Assembly: GCA_003148945.1 (NCBI GenBank)
Contig: QGGY01000001.1
Coordinates: 620,001 to 684,000 of the forward strand
Source: Murimonas intestini
GTDB taxonomy: Bacteria > Bacillota > Clostridia > Lachnospirales > Lachnospiraceae
Length of the DNA: 64,000 nt
Reading direction: 5' to 3'
Shown here piece by piece: positions 63,665 to 64,000 of this stretch. Each line of letters begins with the position of its first letter. Positions within the stretch are counted from its first letter, which is position 1. A program made the position numbers and the translations under genes. The notes under the pieces were generated by a model. It did not search any database. It was given only the letters and a program-made list of their open reading frames with translations, and had not been told where the DNA came from.

Positions 63665-64000
63665 ATGATAATGTCAAGTTTAGAAGTGAACATAGAATAT
63701 ATCGAACAACAAACAGTATACGGATTGTGGCAAAAGTCAAATGACAGAACTATTTCCAAAGATATTAAGGTTCTTTCCAAACAGTATCATGCCGTGGTTT
63801 CCATGCCAGAGGGAAAGGTGCTACCCTATTTTGTCCTGTCCAGAAATTACAATGAGCAAAGCCGCGATTTTGAATTATTTATTGGCAGTGTGATTGACAA
63901 AGGCGATTTAGAAAGCTATGTCCTCCCGGCCAGCGAGTACGCCAAAATCACAGTAAAGCCTAAAATGGGCTTTTTGTGGGGTGTTTCTATTGGAGAGGCA
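63665..64000 (+). CDS. GyrI-like effector-binding protein (3' end outside window)
   Basis: The frame from ATG 63665 (or 63671, both behind CGGAGG) stays open to the window edge for 112 residues. Features are an N-terminal beta strand (SSLEVNIEYIEQQTVYGLW) and a fold like AraC-type effector-binding domains (YFVLSRNYNE, FELFIGSVI, YVLPASEYAKITVK). The YVLPAS-x-YA-x-I element corresponds to VPARTWAVF in the GyrI-like gene at 44629. It probably binds a small molecule. No DNA-binding domain is visible in the part present. Confidence 0.7.
   Translation, partial: MIMSSLEVNIEYIEQQTVYGLWQKSNDRTISKDIKVLSKQYHAVVSMPEGKVLPYFVLSRNYNEQSRDFELFIGSVIDKGDLESYVLPASEYAKITVKPKMGFLWGVSIGEA

Noticed and set aside
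1-64000. CRISPR arrays, tRNA or rRNA genes
   Set aside because: I saw no regularly spaced repeats and no tRNA or rRNA signatures on either strand while reading; a covariance-model scan was not possible.

Overview
The window looks like chromosome from a gut Lachnospiraceae (Clostridia). AGGAGG-type ribosome binding sites, moderate GC, GPH-family sugar symporters paired with cytoplasmic GH2/GH3 glycosidases, Lachnospiraceae-style PAS-GGDEF proteins and BceAB-like peptide-resistance operons all fit. No rRNA, tRNA or marker gene is present, so the species cannot be named.

Positions 1-34271 are a carbohydrate-utilisation region. It opens with the 3' part of a membrane-anchored, circularly permuted GH3 enzyme, then a small membrane protein, a surface lipoprotein (InlB-type repeat, leucine-rich repeats, SGNH-like domain), a GH5 enzyme, a GPH sugar symporter and a GH2 enzyme. 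A PAS-GGDEF diguanylate cyclase follows. After a scar and a dead DUF4432 gene come an aldo/keto reductase and two xylose-isomerase-like TIM-barrel proteins, facing a convergent AraC regulator. Next are a dead Gfo/Idh/MocA gene, a second GH2, a GH43 (subfamily-24-like), a second permuted GH3, three alpha/beta-hydrolase esterases, a second GPH symporter, a third GH2 and a GH106-like enzyme, ending at a strong terminator. The likely logic is import of short oligosaccharides and their deacylation and hydrolysis in the cytoplasm. An 18-base motif recurs in front of three of these units and may be the AraC operator.

Positions 34272-51200 are an accessory region full of broken genes. It holds a group II intron 5' fragment, an AlkC-type DNA repair gene, a DUF1905-nitroreductase fusion, an intact two-component system with a BceAB/VraFG-like ABC transporter (37220-42727), and an array of small single-gene units. 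Those units include AraC/GyrI-type effector proteins, an MBL-fold hydrolase, a DJ-1/PfpI protein and an alpha/beta hydrolase. Between them lie fragments of peptidase E, DUF6440, PPOX, a second nitroreductase copy and a methyltransferase. Parts of this region recur at 12743-13104 as a recombined scar, including an 84-bp identical regulatory module.

Positions 51200-58710 carry antibiotic and peptide resistance functions. A perfect promoter, a leader peptide and two terminator hairpins precede a MATE - ABC-F - Vat operon in which only ABC-F is intact. On the minus strand a two-HTH MerR regulator heads a truncated MFS gene, a BcrA-type ABC transporter and a broken CPBP protease.

Positions 58800-64000 look like the remains of an integrative element: an XRE fragment, a complete group II intron sitting directly behind a terminator, a decayed replication initiator and a LemA fragment. 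They are followed by DUF3795, a GNAT/DUF3788 mosaic and a GyrI-like gene cut by the window edge.
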